Notes: generated from the letters alone by a model not told the origin. 64,000 nucleotides of DNA from Symbiodinium natans (GCA_905221605.1 CAJNDS010002239.1:219501-283500), one strand, 5' to 3'. Positions 20,685 to 32,188 are shown, counted from the first letter of the stretch. A program made the numbers and translations.

Positions 20685-22004
20685 CTACAATCTCCGCTGC
20701 GACATTCTGTAACCAAACTCCTTGAAATCCATCTCGAAAACGCGATTGATGAGCAAGATGGAGCTGTTGGACAAATCAGCCGTAGTTACAGAATGACGAG
20801 ACCTCCCTGCAGGCGAGAAGAACTCCATCTCCGACACACAAGCCGCTTCATCAAAGGAAGGGTCACGCTTGAGAAGGAAGGCGCAAAAAGAGGTGGTTAA
20901 GTGCTCTGTCTTCAACACGTTCGCACACATCCTCTGTCCGCCTGTAGTTGTCATGAAGGCGGTCGCAGGCAAGACGATGTTGTGGTTCCGCAGATCACGG
21001 TCCTTCCAAGCATTCCTGACATTCGCCCGGACCCAGCTGTTGAGCTTGCTCGCATTGGTCACACCTCGATGTCGGGCAGCACTCACAACACGGGTGTATG
21101 GGTTCCTTGCAGTGCAGAAGGTGTCCTCATGATCATATGGCCACCAATCCGCGGAGCAGTGGAACTCGGCCCGGCATCGTTTGCCAAGGCCGTACTGGTT
21201 TTCTAGATGGCTTTCCCAAATCATCAGGCCGTGTCTCACAGAGTACGCGGTAACCGACATGCCTCCAGTCTTGGGAATGTGCATGAACCGCAAAGAATAG
21301 AGTGGAGAAGCGCGCGGCGTCTCTGTGCTTAGTCCAAACTTTCGAGCTGTTCTGAGATTCAAAACCGCCAGTTGCCGAAAGACAGGCCAGCGTGATGAGG
21401 CTATCAGGCTCACCGGAATTAATCGAAACATATGCTCGAATGCAGCTTGCCAAAGGGAATCCGACCTCTGAATGTACATCCATGCCACCAAGGAGAGCAA
21501 GCCACACGGGCAGTCGAACCATCCCAAATCATGCTTAGCAAAGACCAGGCTGGACATACCCATGATGTGCTCCGACATTGACGCCTCCTCCAAGGTCCCG
21601 AAGCTCCCTTGCCGCATTGAAGTGTAGCTGTGCTTCTGGGAGTTCAGGGCCGCAGCGGAGTTGAGCAGGTGCGCGAGTTTCTCCCAGGTGTACCTACCAA
21701 CACAGTCCACACGACTTGGGTCGAGGTCTGGGGCCGGCGCTTCGACCAAAGCTGCGGCGACGTCTGGCAGGTCGATGGTCAAACCGCTGGCGTCGATGAG
21801 GCAGCAGCGCGACCAGGATCTGCGAGCGCTGCCCAGGCTGCCCACGCCCCAGCATGCCGGATTGCCCCCGAAGCCCGTGCAACAGCGGTCATAGGTGACC
21901 TCGTGATCCCAGCACGCTGGATTGCCGACCTTTGCGGCGCTGGGCAAACATATCTGCACGATCACAATGAGAATAGATCCAGCGCGGAGCGAGTACATGT
22001 ACAT
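20685..22004 (-). CDS. Sulfotransferase family protein, membrane-anchored
   Basis: A 439-residue protein from the first ATG at 22,004 (MYMYSLRAGSILIVIVQICL). The open frame extends 13 codons upstream, but without ATG. It probably transfers a sulfo group from PAPS to a sugar or glycoprotein in the Golgi. The N-terminal hydrophobic stretch looks like a signal-anchor. After it comes a Cys-rich segment with two copies of GNPACW. The 5'-phosphosulfate-binding loop is FMHIPKTGGMS (residues about 240-250), and the 3'-phosphate site is ARNPYTRVVSAARH (about 299-312). Both are as in the Sulfotransfer_2/heparan-type families. The gene is a single exon of normal length with no breaks. It lies alone between telomere-type repeats and sparse sequence. 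The substrate is unknown. Confidence 0.8.
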   Translation of the reverse strand: MYMYSLRAGSILIVIVQICLPSAAKVGNPACWDHEVTYDRCCTGFGGNPACWGVGSLGSARRSWSRCCLIDASGLTIDLPDVAAALVEAPAPDLDPSRVDCVGRYTWEKLAHLLNSAAALNSQKHSYTSMRQGSFGTLEEASMSEHIMGMSSLVFAKHDLGWFDCPCGLLSLVAWMYIQRSDSLWQAAFEHMFRLIPVSLIASSRWPVFRQLAVLNLRTARKFGLSTETPRASPLYSLRFMHIPKTGGMSVTAYSVRHGLMIWESHLENQYGLGKRCRAEFHCSADWWPYDHEDTFCTARNPYTRVVSAARHRGVTNASKLNSWVRANVRNAWKDRDLRNHNIVLPATAFMTTTGGQRMCANVLKTEHLTTSFCAFLLKRDPSFDEAACVSEMEFFSPAGRSRHSVTTADLSNSSILLINRVFEMDFKEFGYRMSQRRL

Positions 22005-22049
22005 GGCAGGGCCAGCGATTGGGATACATGCCACAAAGTTCAAGCTTTA

Positions 22050-22990
22050 GGTTGAGGGGGGTTGAGGGCTAACGTAGATCAAGCAAGGCAAAGTTGCATG
22101 TAGGGTTTGGGGGTTCATGGTTGGAGCTTTCAATATGGCCACCAGAAAAACAACCTTTGCCTGACTTGAGGCACAAGGCCGCGAATACCTTCACTGCTGG
22201 GGAAAAGGTTTCGAAGCCGGTACACTTCCCTGTTTCGGAGGGACAAGAGCCCCTAATCGCGGGGTCGGCTTGTAAGGGGTGTTGGGCTTGAGCAAAGGAA
22301 CCTCACACGAACTGCGAGAAAGCAGGATTTCTTGCGCCCTATAGGGGGTTTTAGGGTAACCGGTTAACCGGTCTTAAAGCACGACTGACTGTACCCGAAT
22401 TCGTACATGAACATGACACTTCCAAATAGCAAGCAAGCATTTGTAAAGGTCGGCCTCTTTATCTGTTACCCTTACACCTTAATATAGCCCTTAGATACCC
22501 TCATAAGAACCCCGAATATATGCCATCCAAAACAAAAACCCTACTTAAAGAGACCACCAACCCCTACTAAGCAAGCAGCCCTAGAGATAACGGGATCTCC
22601 AAGACCGCAAGGCAAACCCCTCTTCTGACACCCGGGAGTAGTCTGGTCTGGAGCTTCCCTCGCGCCGGTCAAGAGCCTTGTGGCGTCGCCAGATGGGCTG
22701 CAGAGCTGGGGTGCGCAGACCTCATATCGTCATAACGTGGGGCGGAAGCCAGATTCTTGACTTGAGGTGTTTCAGTGCGCCCCACCCGTCCGCGCACTAG
22801 TTCGCAACAGCATGGGGGTTGAGAGCCCAGAGTCCGCCGAAGCTGAAAGCGCCTCCCATCGCTGCGATTGACGAACCACGCCTCCACCGTATTGGTCAGC
22901 ATGGGCACTACTGTGGCGGGCTCGGCCGGTCCGACTGCAGGAGCCTGACCCCGGCTGCAAAACATGCACACCAACTGCCGCATCAACCAC
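22050..22990. other. No firm gene; perfect 14-base palindrome
   Basis: A 14-base perfect palindrome ACCGGTTAACCGGT lies at 22,359-22,372. The minus strand at 22,669-22,986 has an open frame (about 105 residues, with NTVEAWFVNRSDGRRFQLRR) that could be an exon, but I cannot name it or support its ends. Confidence 0.35.
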
Positions 22991-23010
22991 TTGTACTTGT
23001 AGCGTTCAGC

Positions 23011-23820
23011 TCATCCTCGCCGCTGCCGCCGGTCGCGGCCACTCTTGCTGCGACCCTTCTTCCTGCCTTGCCCCTTCTCTCGGCTCTTTTCTGTAGGATC
23101 CTGCTGAGACTGCAGCAGCAGGGGACTTTGGAGCTCCATCTGCAAGATGGCTCGGCGGCCTGAGGTCACTGGTGAGATCCAGTGCTCGCACTGGTGGCCG
23201 TAGAAGAAGACGGCGTCCCCTGGCTGCAGAACCACCCGGCGCTTCGGCTCACCTTTGAAGAAGTTCGTGCCTCCATGGAAGTCTGAAGGATCTGATAGCA
23301 GAACCACAACGGACACCATGGACCCATTGTCGTTGTGCTTTGCGATCTTGCCTTCGCAGCCTAACTTCTCTACGTCGTATTCGATGTATTCGATCTGTGG
23401 GAGTGTATAGTCAAATGGCCCCAGATTCTTCCAGATGTGCTGGTCCACGGACCAGGCTGTGAGTAAGAGCTTCTGATACCTCGAGACGAGCCAGGAGAAA
23501 CTCGGGAGCGCATCGGGGAACTCTCCCCACGACCACAAACACGACCCACTTGCCCTGACGATCCCTAGCCCCATTCCCATGGAACAGAAGAACCTTTTGG
23601 CTGCAAGGGCTCAGGCTTTGGGCATCAGGCGGCTCGAAACCCTCCAACCTTGCCACTCGCATCCGGGGCACAGAGCCGGATCGACCTCACTCAGGGCAGA
23701 CTCGATGCGCCTGACGTGGTGCGTGAAGACCAGGCCCTCGTGGCGGTCCTTCACCTCCCAAGACTTGGCGTGGGCAGCCAGGCGGTTGAGCATGCCGATC
23801 TCCTCTTCCTTGTAGGGCTT
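23011..23820 (-). CDS. 2OG-Fe(II) dioxygenase, prolyl 4-hydroxylase-like
   Basis: The main open part runs from ATG 23,580 to 23,011 (189 residues). Enzymes of this family use 2-oxoglutarate, O2 and Fe(II) to hydroxylate proline or other residues. The iron-binding HxD is in KHNDNGS (His82, Asp84), followed by FHGGTNFF, and GDAVFFYGHQCEHWISPVTSG gives the distal His133 and the Arg143 that binds 2-oxoglutarate. A basic tail (EKSREKGQGRKKGRSKSGR) ends the protein. An upstream stretch (about 23,640-23,820), in the same frame but split off by a stop, contains MLNRLAAHAKSWEVKDRHEG and SEVDPALCPGCEW. It looks like a 5' exon with a CAAG|GTTGG donor. The true start is therefore likely further upstream and the first 30 residues of the 189 may be intron. 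Confidence 0.7.
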
Positions 23821-23911
23821 ACGGGGGCTTTGGGGGTTTTAGGGCATCAGGGGGTTGTAGGGGATTAAGTTGAGGTTTCGGGATGATTCTGGACGTTTCG
23901 GGTTTAGGCTT

Positions 23912-23991
23912 TTGGGTTTAGGGTTTAGGGTTTAGGGTTTGGGGTTTAGGGTTCAGGGTTTAGGGTTTTGGGTTTAGGGTTTAGGGTTTAG
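23912..23991. repeat. Interstitial TTTAGGG tract
   Basis: About eleven units, several with one-base variants (TTTGGGG, TTCAGGG), G-rich strand on plus. It follows directly on G- and T-rich degenerate sequence after the dioxygenase gene. Confidence 0.9.
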
Positions 23992-23999
23992 CTTTCGAA

Positions 24000-26239
24000 C
24001 GGCATTAGCTGATACACCACCTTCCGAGCTGTTGCCAGACTTGGAAGCTTTCAGGTTTAGGGGCACCATATACAACTGCTATCATGGTCCAGTATTGGCC
24101 TTCACATTCTGCACCCCCTTCTTCAGGGATCTCCTGAAAAATAAGAGTGCAGGATTTGGTGCTGAATGATCTTTCGAGGATGCTCCAGAGGCTAGAAGAC
24201 CTCATGGGGGCTAATCCTGTGGACGGTTCATGTCAACCACAACACTTTCTACATTTTAGGCTGCCAACACGCTCTTGACAAAGCATCTGGGTCCTGGAAA
24301 CTTCCCTAAGCTGCAAGACGAGCCTCAGCAAGGAACTGCGTAAGCACACCCAAAGCCAAGTTCGCATTCGGGCCAGGTACCTGCTGAAGGTCGCAATGTC
24401 AAGCTGCCAGCTGGTCGAAGTTCCAGCTTGAAGTGGGGATGTTGGAGTCAGTAAGTGAACGTTGGCTTCTTGGCAGGGTCAAACCCACGTGGTCTACTTT
24501 GACCGGAAAAATGATTCCGAACTGCACTTGCAGAAGCCCTGAATCCCCAACAAGATGATCACACTCTGGGGATTCTCCGCGGATAGTGTGGGGCTGGGCG
24601 CTCTATGGATTCTGTTGGGATACTCGGGTTTGGCACTCCAGGAATGCTCTGGGGATACTCTGGGGTTGAGCTCTCTTGGGGCTGGACACTCTTCCAAGCA
24701 TTCTCCGGAATACTCGCTTCCGTTGGCAGGTCAGAGTAGTACGATGTGCTTTGCTTTCTGGGTGGAAGCCCAGTCGCCCCCAACATCGGGGCTGAACCTG
24801 GTTGCTTTGGCTTCGTGGGCTCCTTCGGCCTTTTGTGCCGGCATCATAAATCGGCTTGTGGCATCTGGTCGAGTAATTTTGCTTTTGTTACGGACCTTCC
24901 TTCGCGGCAGTCCGGTGTCTCTGGATATAGTCTGGGCTTCGGGGACCTTTTGCGCCCAGGGACCCTCCGGGGGTTATCTGGGGTTGTGCACTCCGATACT
25001 CCCTCTGACAAAAGACTCTGCGGGGATACTCTTGGGTGGGATACAGGTGATGGGCGAGGAGTAGAGCGGGTGAGGAGAAGTTTACTGAAAATGGCTGAAA
25101 ACGGCTGAAAATCGAACAACTCCACACCACACCGAGGATAAGGAACAAAATTGCACATAACGGTCATTCTAAGCCAGCACATAATCGCTGACACATGTTG
25201 GCACACGTCTCCTTCTCCAAGTTTGGCAACTGAGGCAAGTCGGCATGCCGCGGCGACCAAGCCACCTCTGCACACGGACTCTAGACTCTGAACAGGCAAC
25301 TTCAGACCACGGAAACCCCAAAAAAACAATCCTGTCATGCTTGGAAGGCATTGCGCCGAGCCGCTGTTGGTCTCCTCACCGTTGCAAAGCCCGTTGGCCG
25401 CACAGCCACGAGGGAGCAGGCGATGGCGCAAGCGGCGGGCCATGTCACCCTGAAACTCCGGACCATCCTAGGCTTTAGGGAGCGTCCTAAGCGTCTTAGG
25501 CTTACTGCTTTTGGAATTGGCAGCGGGGATCAACTGAAACTCCACCCCGGTGCATCGTGACAAGTCCAAACAATATCTGCCTCCAAAGCCGTATGCCTCA
25601 ACGGACTGACAATCGACTGATCCTATCTTTCAGACGGGCCCTACACCCGACACCTTGAAACCTACAGCGCTTTAGACCGGAAAACCTAAGGTCACGCACG
25701 ATGGCTTGCGCTGCTGGTCTGCAAGTGAAGGCTTGAAATGTTTCAGGTCTTCGCAGGTGAAGCATTGCCCATCCACCCACGCAAAACTCTGCCGCTACAG
25801 CGACCATCCCTTGGGGAGGAATGCGACGACCGACCCCTCAAGCGATACACTGACATGGAGCTTATATCGTGGTTGGAGTTGAGTGTCCGAGACATCTGGC
25901 TGCAAATTGAGTCAACACGCTTGGGTAGCCAGAAACATCCGCGATGTTTGTTATTGACAACTCTATAAGACACCCCTTCGAGATGGAGGTTTGGTCTTAC
26001 TGGCCCTTTTGGGATCAGCCCCCGGAGGCCAGCCTCTATCACCATGGCAGGTGGAGTAGTCGACCACAGGCTGTGTTGGGGCACAGACCACTGGGAAATG
26101 GCAGCACATGCTCATCCGTCCGGCCGTCCTCACTCCCGCCCTCGCTCCCTCCCCGTCTTCTGCTCTCGCTCACTGGGTCTCTCTTTGTTTCCCCGGGCAG
26201 GTAGTCGCCCCAGAGCGGAGTTTGTTGTTCTTGGGTCGG
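24000..26239. other. Sparse region with degenerate GGGGATACTC repeat
   Basis: Between about 24,565 and 25,050 the words GGGATACTC, CTCTGGGGATACTC and relatives recur irregularly, giving periodic Pro/Ser peptides on the minus strand (PQSIPGVPNPSIP). I take this as a decayed minisatellite. A minus-strand open frame at 24,844-25,443 (199 residues) and short frames near 25,740-26,200 have no recognisable motifs. No gene is supported. Confidence 0.4.
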
Positions 26240-26400
26240 TAGGCTGCGCATGTTGACACTCAACAAAGTGGACCGACTGCTTGCTTCCTAGCTTGCTTGC
26301 TTGTCCGACGATTGCTTGCTTGCTTTGCCCCAGACAAGAACAACTCTCAACAGCAATCATATCGACCCCTCTGCGCGATGGGACTTTTTTTCTCGGTTGC

Positions 26401-27424
26401 CTAGAGTGCTTCTGCCCGGAGCTCAGTGAACAGGAACAGCGCGTCCCTGCCATCCAGGATAACAAGCCATGGTTACACAGTGGCTAGCACTCGCCTAAAA
26501 CATCCTAAAACCCCACTCAAGCAGAACACCGGCGCCTGCCGTCATCCAAGCGCACATTGATGACGTACTGCAGTTTGCCGTTCCTGCATGAAATACATGA
26601 AGAATTCCATGCACGACGGCATGTCGGTTCTGGTTTTCTAGGGCTTGCAGGCTTTAAAATTTGTGTTTTCAAGGTTTAAGGTGTTTAAGGTTTCAGGTTG
26701 TTTGTTTTCAGGGTCTCGGTCCTTTATTTGTGCGTGTTAGGAGCTTGGGGTTTCTAGGGTTGATAGGTTGTGCTTGTTTGCTTGCTGTCCTGCCTTACGA
26801 AAGAAGGAAACAGCAGACGAAGAACTAAAACGCCGACAACAAGAACGGTGAAAATACCGAGCCCTCCGCAGCACAGCCCGGCATGCGCGCCTGAACTGTC
26901 GGAAGACTGGGAATATCGGGTGGCCGGGCGCCTTGGCCACCTTGCCACTGCAGCCCGCATAGGACCTTGGCGTGGGTGCGAAAAACCCGGGTCTTTGGAC
27001 AAAGCCCAAAATTCTAGAAACCTGCGTCAAATTCGTCAAATGCCCCTGAAAAAACACACGCAGCCGTGGCGCCCCTCCGCAACGCGCACTCGGCTTCCCA
27101 GTCGGCCGACCGTGCTCTCGAGCGCGGCATCCTCCTTGAATGGCCAGCATTCCTCGAGCGAGGTCGCTTTGTCTTCTGCCAACGTTCTCGCTGTGTAGTG
27201 CTTCTCGTGCACCTGCGCTGGAACTGCTCATCTTTTAATCTTTTCAGCCCGTGGCACCTGTCACAACCTCGAAACAGCTAGAAGTAGCAAGTAAGCCTAA
27301 GCAAGCGTTGGAACCAGTGCTGCAGCCTGCATGATAACAGCGTACCGGAGCCGCAAGCTCTTCGGCTGGATCGTGTCACTGAGGACCACGAGGTCTCCCA
27401 CCTTGGCGCATGTACAGCGAAAAC
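26401..27424 (-). CDS. Downstream exons 2-6 of array gene, unit 1
   Basis: These exons follow exon 1 at 27,572-28,289 on the minus strand. Exon 2 starts at 27,424 after CTAAG|G, keeps the phase left by exon 1 and reads FRCTCAKVGDLVVLSDTIQP, continuing KSLRLRYAVIMQAA. Exon 3 starts at 27,212 after GCGCAG|G and contains HEKHYTARTLAEDKAT, LEECWPFKEDAALEST and VGRLGSRVRVAEGRHGC. Exon 4 (about 26,870-26,990) contains YAGCSGKVAKAPGHPIF and FRQFRRACRAVL. Exon 5 (about 26,520-26,590) reads RNGKLQYVINVRLDDGRRRC. Exon 6 reads LVILDGRDALFLFTELRAEA, with a stop at 26,401-26,403. Old copy L3 has the same exons with mainly silent or conservative changes. Donor sites of exons 2-5 and the true C-terminus are not resolved. 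I do not recognise the protein family. Confidence 0.6.
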
Positions 27425-27571
27425 CTTAGCTATCCTAAGAACACGATCCGATACGTTTTGGTAGGGCTTCCATGCAGCATGCATGCGCAGCCTATACTAA
27501 AGGATGTTGTTTGATTTATCTGAGGAAGCGCTGTGCATCAAGGACCTCAAAGGCAGTCATGATCAGCTTAC

Positions 27572-28289
27572 CTTGCGCCCTCCCCGCCTCTGGCTCGCCC
27601 GTCGGCTTCTTGGGGACCTTGAAGCCCATTCCGCCGAGCTCCGCCATCAGCGCCTTAAGCGCTTCCAAGGCCTCAGCCTGGCCCGGTAGTTCCTGCCGAG
27701 GTTCCGGAGGTGAGCTAGCGTCTTCTGCGGGCTCTGGAGCCGGCTCCGAAGCCGGCTTCGGAGCAGTCTCGGGAACGTCGGCGTCTTCTTCGCAAGCTGT
27801 TGGATCTTGAAGTTCCATGAAAGGCCTCCCCGGGCCATACGAGACAGGCCTACCCTTCGGGTAGACCAGCTCGGGAGCCGGGGCAAAGGCTTCAGCAACC
27901 GCGTTCGTTGCTTCCATTGGCTCACATGCCTCAAGGTCGACTGGAGCCTCCTCAGTCCGGTCGACCGGGGCAGGCTCGCCTGCTCCAGCTTGAAGCAACC
28001 CCTTCTTGGGGTGCGCCACAGCCGGTGCCCTCGGCGGCCCGAGAAGGTGAGGCAGCTGCATTGGCGCAGCTGCCTTCACCACCACACTGGCAGGCTTCAC
28101 TACCACACGAATGATGCGCCGAGTCACCAAGCCAGGTGCTTGCACTGGCCTTGCCACCACACGAATCGTGCGGCGAGTCACTATGACAGGTGCTGGCTGC
28201 CATCCCCAAGCATAGGTCGGGGCGCCGGCTGGTTGTACCAGCATCTGCGGCTTCAATGGGGCTGCCCATACATAGCCCTCCATGGACAT
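27572..28289 (-). CDS. Exon 1 of array gene, unit 1 (Pro/Ala-rich protein)
   Basis: An open exon from ATG 28,289 (MSMEGYVWAAPLKPQM) to the GTAAGC donor at 27,571-27,570, 239 codons plus one base. The open frame runs on to 27,516 in the intron. Order of features: a YAWGWQPAPVIVTRR segment, two RRxIRVV(A/V)(R/K)P segments, VVVKAAAPMQLPHLLGPP, a basic KKGLLQAGAGEPAP region, the conserved box ELVYPKGRPVSYGPGRPFME, a PKPASEPAPEP run, and a helical Leu/Ala stretch EALEALKALMAELGGMGF with KVPKKPTGEPE. There are no membrane segments or catalytic motifs. Low complexity and absence of Cys suggest an extended or scaffold-like region. The function is unknown. Confidence 0.7.
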
Positions 28290-29275
28290 TGCTATGGCGG
28301 GGCCAAAAAAACGACAGCCTCCAGAAGTTTAACGTGTAGGGTTTAGGGTTTAAGGTTTAGGATTTAGGATTTAAGGTTTAGGGTCAGATGCTTGGAATGT
28401 TGTTGATCTGCGGAGAGGCTTTTGTAAAAACCTAGACGGCCTGCATGGCAACTCACTGGGGCCGAGAAGTAAAATGCATCCGTTCTGCAGAAGTTCCTCT
28501 CATCTGTTTGGGGGGGGGGCGACGTAGCACAAGATGCTGTTTCTACTGAAAGTTCTCGTACCTCCTTCTCGCCCCAAAACTACAGTATAGCTGGGGATTG
28601 CAGCTTTCCATGCATGTCTAAAGTGTCTTGAAGCTTCTTCGCAGATGTTTTGACTGATGACTAAGTGCGTGTTAGCGCGCACATTGTCCATGATAAATAC
28701 ACAAGGGTGAAAACTTTCAGGATAACCTCTACGTGACGTTGCTTGACAAAGTCTATGTTAACAAGGTTCCCTGAGTTTCGAGGCTATCAAGAGAAGGCTC
28801 CAATAAACAGAAACAACCCTGTTCTCCGAAATTCCAGTGTTTGGGGATTGCAGGTGCAGAGTGAATGTAGGTCCTCTGAGTTTTCCAAAAGCATGGGAGT
28901 CTTTGCCAGCATCCTGTAGTCATCAACACCCGACTTGAGGTCCTAGGACCTAGGAGGCCACAGCCACAAGCCACAACCCGTGCACCTCCTTTTTCTTATG
29001 ACTTGGGAGGCTTTCCGTGGCGCTGGAGGTGGAAAGGCGGGGGGGGGGGGGGCAACTCCCCACATTCGCAACAGTGCAAATGCGTGAGAGTGTGTCACTG
29101 TTAGGCTGCGCATGTTGACACTCAACAAAGTGGACCGACTGCTTGCTTCCTAGCTTGCTTGCGTGCTTGCTTGCTTGTCCGACGATTGTTTGCTTGCTTT
29201 GCCCTCGAACAACAACAACTCTGAACAGCAATCATATCGACCCCTCCGCGCGATGGGACTTTTTTTCTCTCTTGC

Positions 29276-30311
29276 CTAGAGTGCTTCTGCCCGGAGCTCG
29301 GTGAACAGGAACAGCGCGTCCCTGCCATCCAGGATAACAAGCCATGGTTACACAGTGGCTAACTGCCGCACTAACACTCCCCTAAAACATCCTAAAGCCC
29401 CACTCAAGCAGAACACCGGCGCCTGCCGTCATCCAAGCGCACATTGATGACGTACTGCAGTTTGCCGTTCCTGCATGAAATACATGAAGAATTTCAAGCG
29501 CGACGGCATGTCGGTTCTGGCTTCTAGGGCTTCCAGGCTTTAAAATTTGTGTTTTCAAGGTTTAAGGCGTTTTAAGGTTTCAGGTTGTTTGTTTTCAGGG
29601 TCTCGGTCCTTTATTTGTGCGTGTTAGGAGCTTGGGGTTTCTAGGGTTGATAGGTTGTGCTTGTTTGCTTGCTGTCCTGCCTTACGAAAGAAAGACACAA
29701 CAGACAAAGAACTAAAACGCCGACAACATGAACGGTGAAAATACCGAGCCCTCCGCAGCACAGCCCGGCATGCGCGCCTGAACTGTCGGAAGACTGGGAA
29801 TATCGGGTGGCCGGGCGCCTTGGCCACCTTGCCACTGCAGCCCGCATAGGACCTTGGCGTGGGTGCGAAAAACCCGGGTCTTTGGACAAAGCCCAAAATT
29901 CTAGAAACCTGCGTCAAATTCGTCAAATGCCCCTGAAAAAACACACGCAGCCGTGGCGCCCCTCCGCAACGCGCACTCGGCTTCCCAGTCGGCCGACCGT
30001 GCTCTCGAGCGCGGCATCCTCCTTGAATGGCCAGCATTCCTCGAGCGAGGTCGCTTTGTCTTCTGCCAACGTTCTCGCTGTGTAGTGCTTCTCGTGCACC
30101 TGCGCTGGAACTGCTCATCTTTTAATCTTTTCAGCCCGTGGCACCTGTCACAACCTCGAAACAGCTAGAAGTAGCAAGTAAGCCTAAGCAAGCGTTGGAA
30201 CCAGTGCTGCAGCCTGCATGATAACAGCGTACCGGAGCCGCAAGCTCTTCGGCTGGATCGTGTCACTGAGGACCACGAGGTCTCCCACCTTGGCGCATGT
30301 ACAGCGAAAAC
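29276..30311 (-). CDS. Downstream exons 2-6 of array gene, unit 2
   Basis: The same exon order and motifs as in unit 1, with nearly identical sequence: KVGDLVVLSDTIQP, HEKHYTARTLAEDKAT, GCSGKVAKAPGHPIF, YVINVRLDDGRRRC, LVILDGRDALFLFTEL. Exon 2 begins at 30,311. The stop of exon 6 is at 29,276-29,278. No break is seen in these motifs. Confidence 0.6.
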
Positions 30312-30458
30312 CTTAGCTATCCTAAGAACACGATCCGATACGTTTTGGTAGGGCTTCCATGCAGCATGCATGCGCAGCCTATACTAAAGGATGTTGTTTG
30401 ATTTATCTGAGGAAGCGCTGTGCATCAAGGACCTCAAAGGCAGTCATGATCAGCTTAC

Positions 30459-31176
30459 CTTGCGCCCTCCCCGCCTCTGGCTCGCCCGTCGGCTTCTTGG
30501 GGACCTTGAAGCCCATTCCGCCGAGCTCCGCCATCAGCGCCTTAAGCGCTTCCAAGGCCTCAGCCTGGCCCGGTAGTTCCTGCCGAGGTTCCGGAGGTGG
30601 GCTAGCGTCTTCTGCGGGCTCTGGAGCCGGCTCCGAAGCCGGCTTCGGAGCAGTCTCGGGAACGTCGGCGTCTTCTTGGCAAGCTGTTGGGTCTTGAAGT
30701 TCCATGAAAGGCCTCCCCGGGCCATACGAGACAGGCCTACCCTTCGGGTAGACCAGCTCGGGAGCCGGGGCAAAGGCTTCAGCAACCGCGTTCGTTGCTT
30801 CCATTGTCTCACATGCCTCAAGGTCGACTGGAGCCTCCTCAGTCCGGTCGACCGGGGCAGGCTCGCCTGCTCCAGCTTGAAGCAACCCCTTCTTGGGGTG
30901 CGCCACAGCCGGTGCCCTCGGCGGCCCGAGAAGGTGAGGCAGCTGCATCGGCGCAGCTGCCTTCACCACCACACTGGCAGGCTTCACTACCACACGAATG
31001 ATGCGCCGAGTCACCAAGCCAGGTGCTTGCACTGGCCTTGCCACCACACGAATCGTGCGGCGAGTCACTACGACAGGCGCTGGCTGCCATCCCCAAGCAT
31101 AGGTTGGGGCGCCGGCTGGTTGTACCAGCATCTGCCGCTTCAATGGGGCTGCCCATACATAGCCCGCCATGGACAT
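30459..31176 (-). CDS. Exon 1 of array gene, unit 2
   Basis: Intact, starting MSMAGYVWAAPLKRQM at 31,176 and ending at a GTAAGC donor at 30,458-30,457. The predicted peptide is identical to that of unit 3 and differs from unit 1 at a handful of residues (for example KRQ for KPQ, and ETMEA for EPMEA). Confidence 0.7.
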
Positions 31177-32188
31177 TGCTATGGCGGGGCCAAAAAAACG
31201 ACAGCCTCCAGAAGTTTAACGTGTAGGGTTTAGGGTTTAAGGTTTAGGATTTAGGATTTAAGGTTTAGGGTCAGATGCTTGGAATGTTGTTGATCTGCGG
31301 AGAGGCTTGGCTTTCGTAAAAACCTAGACGGCCTGCATGGCAACTCACTGGGGCCGAGAAGTAAAACGCATCCGTTCTGCAGAAGTTCCCCTCATCTGTT
31401 TGGGGGGGGCGACGTAGCACAAGATGCTGTTTCTACTGAAAGTTCTAGTACCTCCTTCTCTCCCCAAAACTACAGTATAGCTGGGGATTGCAGCTTTCCA
31501 TGCATGTCTAAAGTGTCTTGAAGCTTCTTCGCAGATGTTTTGACTGATGACTAAGTGCGTGTTAGCGCGCAAATTGTCCATGACAAATACACAAGGGTGA
31601 AAACTTTCAGGATAACCTCTACGTGACGTTGCTTGACAAAGTGTACGTATACTATGTTAACAAGGTTCCCTGAGTTTCGAGGCTATCAAGAGAAGGCTCC
31701 AATAAACAGAAACAACCCTGTTCTCCGAAATTCCAGTGTTTGGGGATTGCAGGTGCAGAGTGAATGTAGGTCCTCTGAGTTTTCCAAAAGCATGGGAGTC
31801 TTTGCCAGCATCCTGTAGTCATCAACACCCGACTTGAGGTCCTAGGACCTAGGAGGCCACAGCCACAAGCCACAACCCGTGCACCTCCTTTTTCTTATGA
31901 CTTGGGAGGCTTTCCGTGGCGCTGGAGGTGGAAAGGCGGGGGGGGGGGGGGCAACTCCCCACATTCGCAACAGTGCAAATGCGTGAGAGTGTGTCACTGT
32001 TAGGCTGCGCATGTTGACACTCAACAAAGTGGACCGACTGCTTGCTTCCTAGCTTGCTTGCGTGCTTGCTTGCTTGCTTGTCCGACGATTGTTTGCTTGC
32101 TTTGCCCTCGAACAACAACAACTCTGAACAGCAATCATATCGACCCCTCCGCGCGATGGGACTTGTTTTTCTCTCTTGTCTAGAGTGC

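Noticed and set aside
26770-27198. 142-residue plus-strand frame in array units
   Set aside because: Comparison with old copy L3 shows changes mainly at first codon positions of this frame, that is third positions of the minus frame.
27472-27810. Plus-strand Ser/Ala/Gly-rich frames opposite exon 1 in every array unit
   Set aside because: They mirror the Pro/Ala-rich exon; splice sites, conserved third-position pattern and homology support the minus strand.
28950-29231. Minus-strand frames across the (TTGC)n and poly-G stretch
   Set aside because: Low-complexity translation; the G-run length varies between units and would shift the frame.
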